Assembly (NCBI RefSeq): GCF_010723305.1
Contig: NZ_BLKW01000004.1
Location: forward strand, 806,001-870,000
Length of the DNA stretch: 64,000 nt
Origin: Mycobacterium botniense
GTDB lineage: Bacteria; Actinomycetota; Actinomycetes; Mycobacteriales; Mycobacteriaceae
Direction of reading: 5' to 3'
Part shown: one piece after another, positions 1-7,969 of the stretch
Numbering within the stretch: position 1 is the stretch's first letter
Layout: the number at the start of each line of letters is the position of its first letter
Notes under the pieces: model-generated
Told to the model about the DNA's origin: nothing
Seen by the model: only the letters and a program-made list of their open reading frames with translations
Databases searched by the model: none
Translations under genes and position numbers: made by a program

Positions 1-1
1 C

Positions 2-499
2 GACGCTGATACGTGGCGGCGGGTCTTCGACACCAACATCATCGGCGCAGCGCTGGCGACGGCGGCGGCGGTGCCCCATTTGAGGGAGTCGGCGGGCAAA
101 GCGGTGTATCTTTCCTCCGTCGCAGGCACTTTCGGCCCGCCCTGGCCGGGGCTGGGCGCCTACGGTGTCAGCAAAGCGGCGCTCGAACGGCTCGTCGAGG
201 CGTGGCGCGCCGAACACCCGGACATCGGCTTCACGTGTCTGATCGTGGGGGAGTGCGCCGGCGGTGAAGACGACGCCCGAACCGGCATGGGCACCGGCTG
301 GGATCGCCAGCTCGCCGAGCAGACCTACCCGCTGTGGTTATCGCGCGGCTGCATGCCCGGCAAGTTGATGCCCGTCGAGGACCTTATCGAGGTGGTGCAC
401 ACCATCCTGCGCACCGACGCGGCCACGTCGATGCCGGTCGTCGTGGCGCGGGGCGCCCCGGCGGGCTCCGGCGAAATCCTGCGCAGCGGCCGGTCATAA
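2..499 (+). CDS. Short-chain dehydrogenase/reductase, 5' truncated by window edge
   Basis: This is the C-terminal part of a classical SDR. The frame is open from base 2, so the start and the Rossmann TGxxxGxG motif lie outside the window. Visible SDR landmarks are the Asn of the catalytic tetrad (DTNIIG), the catalytic Ser in YLSSVAG, and the Tyr/Lys pair in AYGVSKAA. Family members oxidise or reduce hydroxyl/keto groups with NAD(P). After the YxxxK helix the segment is somewhat divergent, so the substrate cannot be guessed. It lies 66 bp upstream of an acyl-CoA ligase on the same strand and may belong to that catabolic operon. Confidence 0.85.
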   Translation, partial: DADTWRRVFDTNIIGAALATAAAVPHLRESAGKAVYLSSVAGTFGPPWPGLGAYGVSKAALERLVEAWRAEHPDIGFTCLIVGECAGGEDDARTGMGTGWDRQLAEQTYPLWLSRGCMPGKLMPVEDLIEVVHTILRTDAATSMPVVVARGAPAGSGEILRSGRS

Positions 500-565
500 C
501 CACGGGCATCTCGGTGAGCCGTTAACCCCGCACGACAGGACGCCTCGTTTTCTTATGATCTGGGT

Positions 566-2200
566 ATGCGCCCCGGTGGGCTGAACACCATGGGCTCGCC
601 GGCATTCACCGACGAGGACTCGGCGCGGTATCGCGCCGCCGGATGGTGGTCGGATGTGACGCTGTCGGATGCGGTGCGCCGCAACGCCGAGCAGTCACCT
701 GGTCGCGCCGCCTATGTCGATCACCCCGGCATTTCGCTGACCTGGCGTGTATTCGACTGTGCAGCAAGCGATTTAGCGGAGCAGCTCATTGGGGTCGGGG
801 TATCGCGGGGTGATCGGGTTGCGGTGTGGCATGGTGACTCGGCTGCCATCCACGTGCTGTTGGTGGCGATCGAACGCTGCGGGGCTGTCGTCGTCGGCGT
901 CGGCGCCCGGGCCGGCAGCCGAGAGGTCGCGGCGATACTGCGCACTGCACAGCCGAAGTTTCTGGTCAGCGACCGAGCGCGCAGCGCAGCTGCACGGCAG
1001 GCCGCCGCGGCAGTGACCGCCGGATTCCCGGTGCTGGTGCTGGGCTCGGGCAGTGACGCGGGCGAGCTGTGCGTGCACATCGACGCCGCGCCCACCGCGC
1101 TGGGCGCCGAGCGGCCCCTTGGCCCCGACGACGTTTTCCTCATCAATTCCACCTCCGGGACCACGGGACTGCCCAAGTGGGTTGTGCACACCCAAAACCG
1201 CTGGTACTACTTTCATCAGAAGGCCGTGGCCAACGGGCTGCTGACGGCGGACGACATCTTCCTGCCCGTCATCCCCACGCCTTTCGGTTTCGGGATCTGG
1301 ACCAGCCATACGACGCCGATCTACCTGGGCGCCACTGCGGTAATCCTCGAGCGTTTCACGACAAAGACGACATATGAGGCGATCGCGCAGCACAAGGTCA
1401 CCGTATTGTGCTGTGTGAGTACGCAATTGACGATGCTGATGGCTGACCGCTCCCGTCTGGATTACGATCTGAGCTCGTTGCGTGTCGTCTTCGCCGGCGG
1501 GGAGGCATTGCCGTATCGGCCGGCCGCCGAGTTTGAAGAGCTCACCGGCGCCAAGATCCTGCAGTTCTATGGTTCGAATGAAACCGGGCTGCTCAGCGCC
1601 ACCACGGTCGATGACTCGCGGCACCGCCGGCTGCGCACCAGCGGCCGGATCGTGCCCGAAATGGCGGTCCGGCTCTTCGACGGCGATCGCGATGTCACCG
1701 CAACCGGGCACGGTCAGCCCGCGTGCCGCGGCCCGGCGACCAGCCTGGGCTATTTGGGCGGCACCGACCACGACAAGCTGTTCACCCGCGACGGGTGGAT
1801 GCGCATGGGCGACATCTGCCAGATCGACGCGGACGGGTATCTGACCGTCACCGGGCGAACATCGGATTTCATTCTGCGCGGCGGCAAGAACATCAGCGCC
1901 AGCGAGGTCGAGGACGCGGTCATGGCCCACTCGTCGATCGCGGTCGCGGCAGCGGTCGCAATGCCCGACCCGGTGTTCGGTGAAAAGGTCTGCGTCTACA
2001 TCGAACTCGCTGATTCCCAGACGGTCGAGTTGCCCCAGCTCGTCGAGCATCTGGTGGCACTGGGAGTTTCCAAGGAATTGCTGCCCGAACGGCTCATCGT
2101 GATGGACGAACTGCCGCGATCATCCGGGGGCAAGATCGCCAAAAGTCAGCTCCGCGAGGATATTCGCGCCAGGATGGAGGCCAAGCATGAATGCACCTAA
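566..2200 (+). CDS. AMP-dependent acyl-CoA synthetase/ligase (ANL superfamily)
   Basis: A 544-residue adenylate-forming ligase that should activate a carboxylic acid to its CoA thioester through an acyl-AMP. All core ANL motifs are readable: the P-loop TSGTTGLPK near residue 195, FYGSNETG near 333, the DGWMRMGD ATP-binding Asp region near 409, the hinge GRTSDFILRGGKNIS, and the C-terminal catalytic Lys in SSGGKIAKSQL. The overall pattern resembles medium-chain or cyclic/aryl acid ligases more than FadD-type long-chain ligases, but the substrate is an inference. The first ATG is used; a second ATG at 590 is equally plausible. Its 3' end overlaps the aldolase-like gene by 14 bp, so the two are probably co-translated. 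Confidence 0.9.
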   Translation: MRPGGLNTMGSPAFTDEDSARYRAAGWWSDVTLSDAVRRNAEQSPGRAAYVDHPGISLTWRVFDCAASDLAEQLIGVGVSRGDRVAVWHGDSAAIHVLLVAIERCGAVVVGVGARAGSREVAAILRTAQPKFLVSDRARSAAARQAAAAVTAGFPVLVLGSGSDAGELCVHIDAAPTALGAERPLGPDDVFLINSTSGTTGLPKWVVHTQNRWYYFHQKAVANGLLTADDIFLPVIPTPFGFGIWTSHTTPIYLGATAVILERFTTKTTYEAIAQHKVTVLCCVSTQLTMLMADRSRLDYDLSSLRVVFAGGEALPYRPAAEFEELTGAKILQFYGSNETGLLSATTVDDSRHRRLRTSGRIVPEMAVRLFDGDRDVTATGHGQPACRGPATSLGYLGGTDHDKLFTRDGWMRMGDICQIDADGYLTVTGRTSDFILRGGKNISASEVEDAVMAHSSIAVAAAVAMPDPVFGEKVCVYIELADSQTVELPQLVEHLVALGVSKELLPERLIVMDELPRSSGGKIAKSQLREDIRARMEAKHECT

Positions 2201-2960
2201 CGCGCGCCCGGGTGGCCTGGAGGTGTGGGCACCCTCAGTGATGCCCCCGATCGGGGTCGAGCTGTCTCATGAGCAAGCACTGGCAGTGGCCTTCCGTCAC
2301 CTCGCCGCCATCGGGTTCGCCGAGAACATGGCCGGGCACATCACCTGGCAGCTCGACGGGCAAACGGACATGCTGGTCAATCCGTGGGGGCTGTGGTGGG
2401 CGGAACTCACCGCCTCCGATATCTGCGTGGTGGACCAAGATGCGCAAGTGATCCGCGGCCGGTGGGACGTCACGCCGGCGATCCACATCCATACCGAACT
2501 GCACCGGGTCCGCCAGGATGCCCGGGTGGTCATTCACAACCACCCCTACTACGTGTGTGTGCTCGCCGCACTGGGCCGGCTGCCCGAACTCGTGCATCAA
2601 ACCGGTTCGCTGTTCGTGGATGACCTGCGCCTAATCGACACCTACGACGGCGAAATCGACAGCCCCACCCGCGCAGCGGATCTCGCGGCGCGGATCGGGA
2701 ACGCCAATCTGACGATCCTGGCCAACCACGGCGTCATCGCAACGGGTCGCACCCTGGCCGAAGCCGTGTACCGGGCAGCATCGATCGAGCGGGTATGCAA
2801 GCTGGCCTACGACGTCATGCTCACCGGCCAGAAGCCAGTGACGATGAAATGGTCCGACATGGCGGGCATGAAAGCATCGCTGATCGAACGGGCCGCTGAA
2901 GTGTACTGGGCGGGGGCAGCGCGGATGACCATCAAAGCCGATCCTGATGTGCTGTCCTGA
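2187..2960 (+). CDS. Class II aldolase/adducin-family protein
   Basis: A 257-residue member of the class II aldolase/adducin fold, which uses a divalent metal held by three histidines to make or break C-C bonds or to act on hydroxy-acid/enol substrates. The metal-binding pair is seen in HNHPYY near residue 116, and a third His in LANHGVI near 179. An upstream segment (AGHITWQ) matches the family's substrate-binding loop. The start overlaps the end of the acyl-CoA ligase by 14 bp, and an amidohydrolase follows 39 bp downstream, so this is probably the middle gene of an operon. Homologues include fuculose-phosphate aldolase and uncharacterised catabolic enzymes; the actual reaction is unknown. 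Confidence 0.88.
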   Translation: MNAPNARPGGLEVWAPSVMPPIGVELSHEQALAVAFRHLAAIGFAENMAGHITWQLDGQTDMLVNPWGLWWAELTASDICVVDQDAQVIRGRWDVTPAIHIHTELHRVRQDARVVIHNHPYYVCVLAALGRLPELVHQTGSLFVDDLRLIDTYDGEIDSPTRAADLAARIGNANLTILANHGVIATGRTLAEAVYRAASIERVCKLAYDVMLTGQKPVTMKWSDMAGMKASLIERAAEVYWAGAARMTIKADPDVLS

Positions 2961-2999
2961 GTACGCCAAACATCGCATCTCGCAAGGAGATTGCCGACC

Positions 3000-4268
3000 A
3001 TGAAATCGATCGACGAGCTGGCCGCTAGCCCCAACTTCACCACCGCCAAGACCGGCACGGACCGTTCGGTCACGTTTTTGCCCGACCCGCCGCGGGCGAA
3101 ACGGCGTTATACGCTGATCTCGGTGGACGATCACATCGTCGAACCCCCGGATACCTTCACCGGACGGGTTCCGCGGAAGTTCGCCGATCGCGCTCCCAAA
3201 GTCGTCGACACTGACGACGGCAGACAGACCTGGGTTTATGACGGCCAGAAACTGCCCAACGTCGGGTTCAACGCCGTGGTCGGGCGGCCGGTGTCAGAGT
3301 ATGGTTTCGAGCCGGTCCGGTTCGATGAAATACGCAGGGGTGCATGGGATATCCATGAGCGTATCAACGATATGGACCTCAACGGTGTGTATGCGTCGCT
3401 TAACTTTCCGTCTTTCCTGCCCGGGTTCGCCGGCCAGCGGCTGCAGCAGGTGACTAACGATCGTGATCTGGCGTTGGCCTGCGTCCGGGCATGGAACGAC
3501 TGGCACCTCGAGGTGTGGGCGGGGTCATACCCCGAACGGATCATCCCCTGCCAGTTGCCATGGCTGCTTGACCCTGAGCTCGGCGCTCAGATGATCTACC
3601 AGAACGCTGAGCGTGGATTTCACGCCGTCACGTTCAGCGAGAATCCGGCGATGCTGGGATTGCCGAGTATTCACTCGGGTCACTGGGATCCGATGATGGC
3701 CGCTTGCGCCGAAACCGGCACCGTCGTCAACCTGCATATCGGATCATCTGGTTCCTCACCGTCCACCACCGAAGACGCCCCTCCGGATGTGCCGGGTGTG
3801 CTGTTTTTCGCCTATGCCATTTCGGCGGCGGTCGACTGGCTGTACTCCGGGCTTCCCAGCAGGTTCCCCGACCTCAAGATCTGTCTGTCCGAAGGCGGTA
3901 TCGGCTGGGTGGCCGGGCTGCTGGATCGGCTGGACCACATGCTCAGCTATCACGCGATGTACGGCACCTGGGCGGCGCTGGGTGAGAGTTTAACCCCCGC
4001 AGAGGTTTTCCTGCGCAACTTCTGGTTTTGCGCAGTGGAGGACAAATCATCCTTCGTGCAGTATGACCGGATTGGCGCGGACAACATCATGGTGGAATCC
4101 GACTATCCGCATTGCGACTCAACCTGGCCGCACACCCAGCAAAAGATCCACGAGCAAATTGGCGGGCTTCCCCAGGATGTGATTCGCAAAATCAGCTGGG
4201 AGAACGCGTCGCGGTTGTATGGCCACCCGGTTCCGCCCGATATCCAACGGGATCCCGAGGCTTTCTGA
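3000..4268 (+). CDS. Metal-dependent amidohydrolase (COG2159 / amidohydrolase_2 type)
   Basis: A 422-residue TIM-barrel hydrolase/decarboxylase-like protein. The ATG at 3000 is chosen because AAGGAG lies 10 bp upstream; a TTG nine bases earlier is less likely. The first-strand metal motif is the acidic variant SVDDHIVEPPD (DxH instead of HxH) near residue 42. Later ligands are a His in NLHIGSSG and an Asp in VESDYPHCDSTWP. This family includes ACMSD-like decarboxylases and uncharacterised ring-cleavage-product hydrolases. It is strikingly similar over its length to the protein at 55131-56321 (shared RAWNDWHLEVWAGS, ESDYPHxDSTWP). As last gene after the ligase and aldolase, it probably acts in the same catabolic route; substrate unknown. 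Confidence 0.88.
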   Translation: MKSIDELAASPNFTTAKTGTDRSVTFLPDPPRAKRRYTLISVDDHIVEPPDTFTGRVPRKFADRAPKVVDTDDGRQTWVYDGQKLPNVGFNAVVGRPVSEYGFEPVRFDEIRRGAWDIHERINDMDLNGVYASLNFPSFLPGFAGQRLQQVTNDRDLALACVRAWNDWHLEVWAGSYPERIIPCQLPWLLDPELGAQMIYQNAERGFHAVTFSENPAMLGLPSIHSGHWDPMMAACAETGTVVNLHIGSSGSSPSTTEDAPPDVPGVLFFAYAISAAVDWLYSGLPSRFPDLKICLSEGGIGWVAGLLDRLDHMLSYHAMYGTWAALGESLTPAEVFLRNFWFCAVEDKSSFVQYDRIGADNIMVESDYPHCDSTWPHTQQKIHEQIGGLPQDVIRKISWENASRLYGHPVPPDIQRDPEAF

Positions 4269-4282
4269 GATCGCGAAAGCGA

Positions 4283-4328
4283 CAGTGGTGCGGCCTCGCT
4301 AGACCGAGTCCGGGTTCGAATCCGGCGT
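4283..4328 (+). other. tRNA-like T-arm remnant in intergenic space
   Basis: The 295-bp gap after the amidohydrolase contains a stretch resembling the 3' part of a tRNA: CTAGACCGAGTCCGGGTTCGAATCCGG, with a textbook T-loop TTCGAAT. Pairing is imperfect: only a 4-bp stem forms around an 8-base loop, or a normal 7-base loop with a mismatched stem, as if one C had been lost. No acceptor stem, D-arm or anticodon arm could be built, so it is not a functional tRNA. It may be a decayed tRNA fragment or leftover attachment-site sequence. The rest of the gap to 4563 shows nothing I recognise. Confidence 0.3.
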
Positions 4329-4563
4329 TGACTTGGCTCGGCGTGGTGCGGCCGTTTGCGGTGCTGATCGACGAACGCTTCGTTGCCGCCTTCGAGTTAG
4401 TGTCATCGTCAGCGCGGCCGGCGTGAACACTCCGCGACCACCCGAGGCGATATGTGCCTCGACCTGGACGTGTCGTTGGATGCGGCTGCGCTGGCCGGAG
4501 CGGCGCCTAAGGCATCCGGCCTGCACTTTGTGCCCTGGCACGGATCCGAGGCAGAATCGAGCG

Positions 4564-4911
4564 ATGAAGCCAGCCGGTGTCCACCATGTCGCAATCTGCG
4601 TCGCCGATGCGCAGAAAGGTCTCGCCTTTTATCGCGACGTGCTCGGCATGACACAGCTGCCGCGCCCCGATCTCGGCCCCGGGTACTGGCTTGACGCCGG
4701 CGGCCAACAGGTGCACCTCATGGAGTCCGCCACCCCGCCGCCCGGTGCGGCCCACTTCGCGATCCGCGTCGACGACCTCGAAGCCGCCGTCGCCGACCTG
4801 CAGGAGCAGGGCGTCGAGGTCCAACGGGTTCCATTCATCCCCGGCGCCGGGTATCAGGCCTTCCTGCACGATCCGTTCGGCAACGTCGTTGAGCTGAACC
4901 AGCCGGAATAG
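4564..4911 (+). CDS. VOC-family (glyoxalase/bleomycin-resistance fold) protein
   Basis: A 115-residue single-module vicinal-oxygen-chelate protein. The ATG at 4564 opens directly onto the first beta strand (GVHHVAICVAD), giving the usual length for the family; the open frame continues upstream but that part has no VOC character. Two beta-alpha-beta repeats are visible, the first metal-ligand His in HHVA (residues 7-8), AFYRDVLGM, then HFAIRVDDLE and the terminal DPFGNVVELNQPE with the usual Glu ligand. Family members are lactoylglutathione lyase-like, epimerases or dioxygenases. It follows the catabolic operon on the same strand at about 295 bp, so operon membership is uncertain. Confidence 0.85.
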   Translation: MKPAGVHHVAICVADAQKGLAFYRDVLGMTQLPRPDLGPGYWLDAGGQQVHLMESATPPPGAAHFAIRVDDLEAAVADLQEQGVEVQRVPFIPGAGYQAFLHDPFGNVVELNQPE

Positions 4912-5036
4912 CGTGCACATATCTCACCGATGACGATCGTTCACAGGCGGTGAGCGACAACGCACGGGACCCCGTGCGACCCTGCCGGTGAAAGCTCGCC
5001 CGGAACCCCTCGACCCGGGCGAGCAGCCGACGCGGG

Positions 5037-6317
5037 TTAGCTGGCCACGCCGTATGCGGCCAGGACGTTCTCACCGAGAAAGCCGGCCCGGTGCTCGGCA
5101 GGCAGCTGCGCCACCGTCTTCTCCAGCTCGGGAACGTAATCGGGGATGTGGTCGGGATGAGGAAAATCCGAAGCCCAGAAGAACCTGTCGTAACCCAGCT
5201 CCGCCATGACCGCCGCCAGCGTCGGCTCGTCGGGATCGGCCGAGACGAAACACTGCCGGGCAAAGTAGGTGCTCGGCAGGTCCCGGAGCTTTTGGCGCAC
5301 CACGAAACCCTGCGGAGAGCGATACACCGAGTCCATCCGCTCCAGCCAAAATGGCAGCCAGGTGGCGCCGGCCTCCAGCAGGACGATCCGCAGGTCGGGG
5401 AATCTGTCGAAGGTGCCGAACTGGAACAGCGAGGTGAAGGCGTGGCGCACGCCGTCGGAGGCGACGACATTGTTGAAGAAGGTGTACTCGATGCTGGTCA
5501 TCTGGCCGTAGCGTCCCGGGGCGGCCCATTTCGGTTCGAATGAGGGGTGAATGCCGATCGGGACACCGAGTTCCTGGGCGGTCGCGAAGACGATGTCGTG
5601 ATCGGGGTGCCCCAGCGGTTTGCGGGTCATGGTGAATGGGGGGGTCCAGCCTCCGATGCAACCGGCTGCCACCGCCCGGCGCAGCTCCTGCGCCGCCGCC
5701 TGAGGGTCACCGAGCGAGAGCTGGGCCACCGGCAGGAGCCGACCGCCGGAGTCGGCGCAAAAGTCGACGATGAAGCGGTTGTAGGCGCGCAGATAGGCCT
5801 GGGTCAGCGGCTCGTCATCGACCTCGGCCACCCACAGCACGCCCAGGGTCGGGTAGAGCAGGACCCGTTCCAGATTCTCCAGCTGCAGGCGAGCGACGCG
5901 TTCGGCGGGATCCATGGCCCCGAATGGGGCGTTGTCCACATAGGCAAGACCAGTCGGCCGCCGCGGGTGGAAAAGGCCGCCGTTGAGGTCCATGTTGCCG
6001 ACGCCCGCCGGCATGCCCCGGCGCACGAGCTTGGAGGGGCGGCCGTCGATCTCGAGATATTCGAGGCCCTGGTCGTCCTTGCGGATGTGCATGGCGCGCG
6101 GCCGGAAGGCGGGGTCGAGATAGCGGTCCCACAAATCGGGAGGTTCGAGGAGGTGCCCGTCGGCGTCCACCGCCCCGGCCAGGCTCAGCCGGGGAAGATG
6201 CTCCGTGGTAGGGCGCAACCCCGCCGCCGCCCAGCGCGAGGTGTCCATTGCCATCCGGATGAGCGCGCTGGACGGGTCCAGAACTTGACTGCTCGACGTG
6301 GTCTCTTGCCCGGCCAT
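5037..6317 (-). CDS. Metal-dependent amidohydrolase (COG2159), divergent paralogue
   Basis: A 426-residue amidohydrolase_2-type TIM barrel. The start at 6317 is supported by GGAGG six bases upstream; a longer open frame begins at 6347 but would run through the palindrome described separately. The N-terminal metal motif is again an acidic variant (DADGHLLEPPDLWDRYLDP). A His follows in IGIHPSFEP, and the terminal catalytic/metal Asp lies in WASDFPHPDH. This last motif and the DLWDRYL start resemble the large mycobacterial/rhodococcal group of amidohydrolases in aromatic and steroid catabolic clusters. It converges on the VOC gene (125 bp apart). It is only distantly related to the two close paralogues at 3000 and 55131. 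Substrate unknown. Confidence 0.88.
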   Translation of the reverse strand: MAGQETTSSSQVLDPSSALIRMAMDTSRWAAAGLRPTTEHLPRLSLAGAVDADGHLLEPPDLWDRYLDPAFRPRAMHIRKDDQGLEYLEIDGRPSKLVRRGMPAGVGNMDLNGGLFHPRRPTGLAYVDNAPFGAMDPAERVARLQLENLERVLLYPTLGVLWVAEVDDEPLTQAYLRAYNRFIVDFCADSGGRLLPVAQLSLGDPQAAAQELRRAVAAGCIGGWTPPFTMTRKPLGHPDHDIVFATAQELGVPIGIHPSFEPKWAAPGRYGQMTSIEYTFFNNVVASDGVRHAFTSLFQFGTFDRFPDLRIVLLEAGATWLPFWLERMDSVYRSPQGFVVRQKLRDLPSTYFARQCFVSADPDEPTLAAVMAELGYDRFFWASDFPHPDHIPDYVPELEKTVAQLPAEHRAGFLGENVLAAYGVAS

Positions 6318-6332
6318 GGTGAACCTCCATCC

Positions 6333-6350
6333 TGATTGATGCATCAATCA
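6333..6350. promoter_or_regulatory. Perfect 18-bp palindrome, probable operator
   Basis: TGATTGATGCATCAATCA is identical to its own reverse complement over 18 bases. It begins 15 bp upstream of the amidohydrolase start at 6317 and just beyond its RBS, a position where a bound dimer would block transcription or initiation. Palindromes of this size and composition are typical of TetR- or MarR-family operators. No regulator gene of that class lies beside it, so the cognate protein is unknown. Confidence 0.6.
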
Positions 6351-6424
6351 GCGTACGTTAGGTGGTTCATCCTGACCACGCCGACACCGTCGGGCCTCGA
6401 GCGCGTGGGCTGCCCACCCCAACA

Positions 6425-6667
6425 ATCGCCCCGGCGCATTGGCCCGGCGACGGTTTCGCCGAGGTGTTCACGGCTCACGACAACCGCGTCACGACAGGCG
6501 GCCAGTTCTTCCCGAATGGGCGGGGCGTCGCGGTGAACGGCGGCTACCAGCTCAGTGGGTCGTGGAGTTTCGGCTCAGGCATCGGACATTCGCAATACAT
6601 CGCTGCGGGGTTTTCGCCGAGGGACAACGGCGAAATGCGCTGGGTCAGCGAGGGTGTCCCGTGTTAG
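6425..6667 (+). pseudogene. Remnant of a flavin-dependent hydroxylase / acyl-CoA dehydrogenase-fold gene
   Basis: The translation in this frame carries an unmistakable internal segment of the acyl-CoA-dehydrogenase-fold monooxygenases (HsaA/HpaB-like): GGQFFPNGRGVAVNGGYQLSG, then SWSFGSGIGHSQYIAAG. In intact enzymes this lies about a third of the way into a roughly 390-residue protein. Here the conserved N-terminal helices are missing upstream (only about 80 bp separate it from the palindrome) and the frame stops at 6667, so the FAD-binding C-terminal half is absent. The 3' end abuts the lipoprotein gene on the other strand. It is best read as an internal fragment left after deletion. Confidence 0.6.
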
Positions 6668-7281
6668 GGGGACAGCCCCTGCTTGATGGCGGCGTCTTGT
6701 TTCCGACCGACATCGGTGACGAAATCGGTCGGTGCCGCGATGTCTTTGGGGCCATCGAATTCGAGCGTGACGAACGCCCTGCCCTCGGTGAACAGCAATG
6801 TCGTCACTCCCTGACTTCCATTCGGTGACTTGCCCGAAATGATCGTGCCGCCGGCGCCGACATTCGCCGCAACCGGTTTTCCGGCATCGACGAGCGGTGG
6901 CGCAGCTTTTGCCGCGGCGAGCGCACCGGCCGCAGCGGCGGGATCCGGCAGGATCAGGATGGTGTCGCGGATCACGTGGTCACCGTCCTGCTCGGTGAAA
7001 GTCATGGCCGCACCCTGCCGGCCATTCGGATTCTGAATCGGCGGACCCGCCGTAAAGGTTACCGGTGCGTTGATATCTGTGGCATGGATCAACAGCTTGG
7101 TGTAATCGGTCGCGGGGGCATTCGCGGATGTGGGCGCCGTGCCCCGGCTGGCGGCGCTCGGCGGCGTCGAGGCCGTTGTCGCAGTCGAGGGCTTCGAGCT
7201 ACTGTGACAGCCGGCGGCCGAGAGCGCCAGCAGCGGGATCGCCACAGCGACTCCGGTGGTCGCCGACAGTGACGTCTTCAT
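6664..7281 (-). CDS. Probable secreted lipoprotein of unknown function
   Basis: A 205-residue protein with a lipoprotein signal: a basic start, a hydrophobic stretch (VAVAIPLLALSAAGC) and a Cys near residue 24 followed by a Ser/Thr/Ala-rich linker. The start at 7281 is preferred over a longer frame because it places the signal peptide at the N terminus and has AAGGAG about 9 bp upstream. The lipobox is not ideal (Ala at -3). The mature domain includes TFTEQDGDHVIRDTIL and TTLLFTEGRAFVTLEF, a pattern seen in mycobacterial lipoproteins of unknown function; I cannot assign an Lpp/Lpr name. Confidence 0.75.
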   Translation of the reverse strand: MKTSLSATTGVAVAIPLLALSAAGCHSSSKPSTATTASTPPSAASRGTAPTSANAPATDYTKLLIHATDINAPVTFTAGPPIQNPNGRQGAAMTFTEQDGDHVIRDTILILPDPAAAAGALAAAKAAPPLVDAGKPVAANVGAGGTIISGKSPNGSQGVTTLLFTEGRAFVTLEFDGPKDIAAPTDFVTDVGRKQDAAIKQGLSP

Positions 7282-7524
7282 CGCCCGGTGCTCCTTCCAG
7301 CAAACTCGGTACCGACCTGACGTGGGTATCGCAGTGCGGCGGACGGCAACGATAGCTCGAATCCGAGTCACTCCAGCATCTTAGGCAAGTGAATCGGCTT
7401 GCCCACTGCCGCCGAACCAGCAACAGCGGTGACCAACGATTTCCGCGGCCTGCCCCCATGCTGCGATCGGCGCTGCAGGCTTCCTTTACGCTTTAGCTGA
7501 TAACGGCGACCAAAGGAGACGCGG

Positions 7525-7920
7525 ATGGCGTGGTTTCTCGCCCTCCAGGGCCCGGGCCACCTGCCCCACCAGTCGTTGGTCTACGAGCTTCAGGACTCGG
7601 CGGATGTGGACAAGATTTCGCAAGAGCTGGTCAGTTCGGCGACGCTGGACCGGGTCGTTCCCATCCCGGTCGTGCTGCCGCGCGGTAACCGTCGACATCA
7701 GAAGGTGACACTGTATGTGCGGCCCGCCGCCTGGGGCGTGTGGGCGTTCTACCAGCTTTCCGAGGAAGAACGACGTCAGCTCGTCAAGGAAAACCCGGTG
7801 CTCAACGCGCTCTCTCAGGCCGCCCAGCAGCGAGCACAGGCAAAGCCGACGGTACAGTTGCACCCGCTGACGGGTCAGGCCGGTTCCGACAACGTGGGTT
7901 CGTCGCCCACTCGGCCTTAA
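7525..7920 (+). CDS. Conserved hypothetical protein
   Basis: A 131-residue soluble protein with no domain I recognise. The start is well supported by AAAGGAGA ten bases upstream. The N-terminal 80 residues (MAWFLALQGPGHLPHQSLVYEL, then PIPVVLPRGNRRHQKVTLYVRPAAWGVWAFYQLS) look folded. The C-terminal third is polar with Glu/Arg then Gln/Ala, probably helical or disordered. There is no signal peptide or membrane segment. It is a single-gene unit: 243 bp upstream of it contains no gene, and a T-rich terminator-like element follows directly. Codon use is ordinary for the window. Confidence 0.7.
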   Translation: MAWFLALQGPGHLPHQSLVYELQDSADVDKISQELVSSATLDRVVPIPVVLPRGNRRHQKVTLYVRPAAWGVWAFYQLSEEERRQLVKENPVLNALSQAAQQRAQAKPTVQLHPLTGQAGSDNVGSSPTRP

Positions 7921-7945
7921 ACCGTCCGGTGCGGTCGTTTTTTTC
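7921..7945 (+). terminator. Possible intrinsic terminator
   Basis: Directly after the stop codon of the preceding gene, ACCG-TCCGGTG-CGGT can form a short four-base-pair stem and is followed by a run of seven T residues, unusual in this GC-rich sequence. It sits between two converging genes, where termination is expected. The short stem makes the call tentative. Confidence 0.4.
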
Positions 7946-7969
7946 GCGTTTTTTCGCAGCAGGTCGCGT

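Noticed and set aside
773..2050. Long minus-strand open frame inside the acyl-CoA ligase gene
   Set aside because: It is antisense to a gene with all ANL motifs and its translation is Arg/Gly/Asp/Val-rich without any domain; typical GC-rich shadow.
5547..6335. Plus-strand frame across the second amidohydrolase
   Set aside because: Antisense shadow of a confidently identified gene, with no signature of its own.
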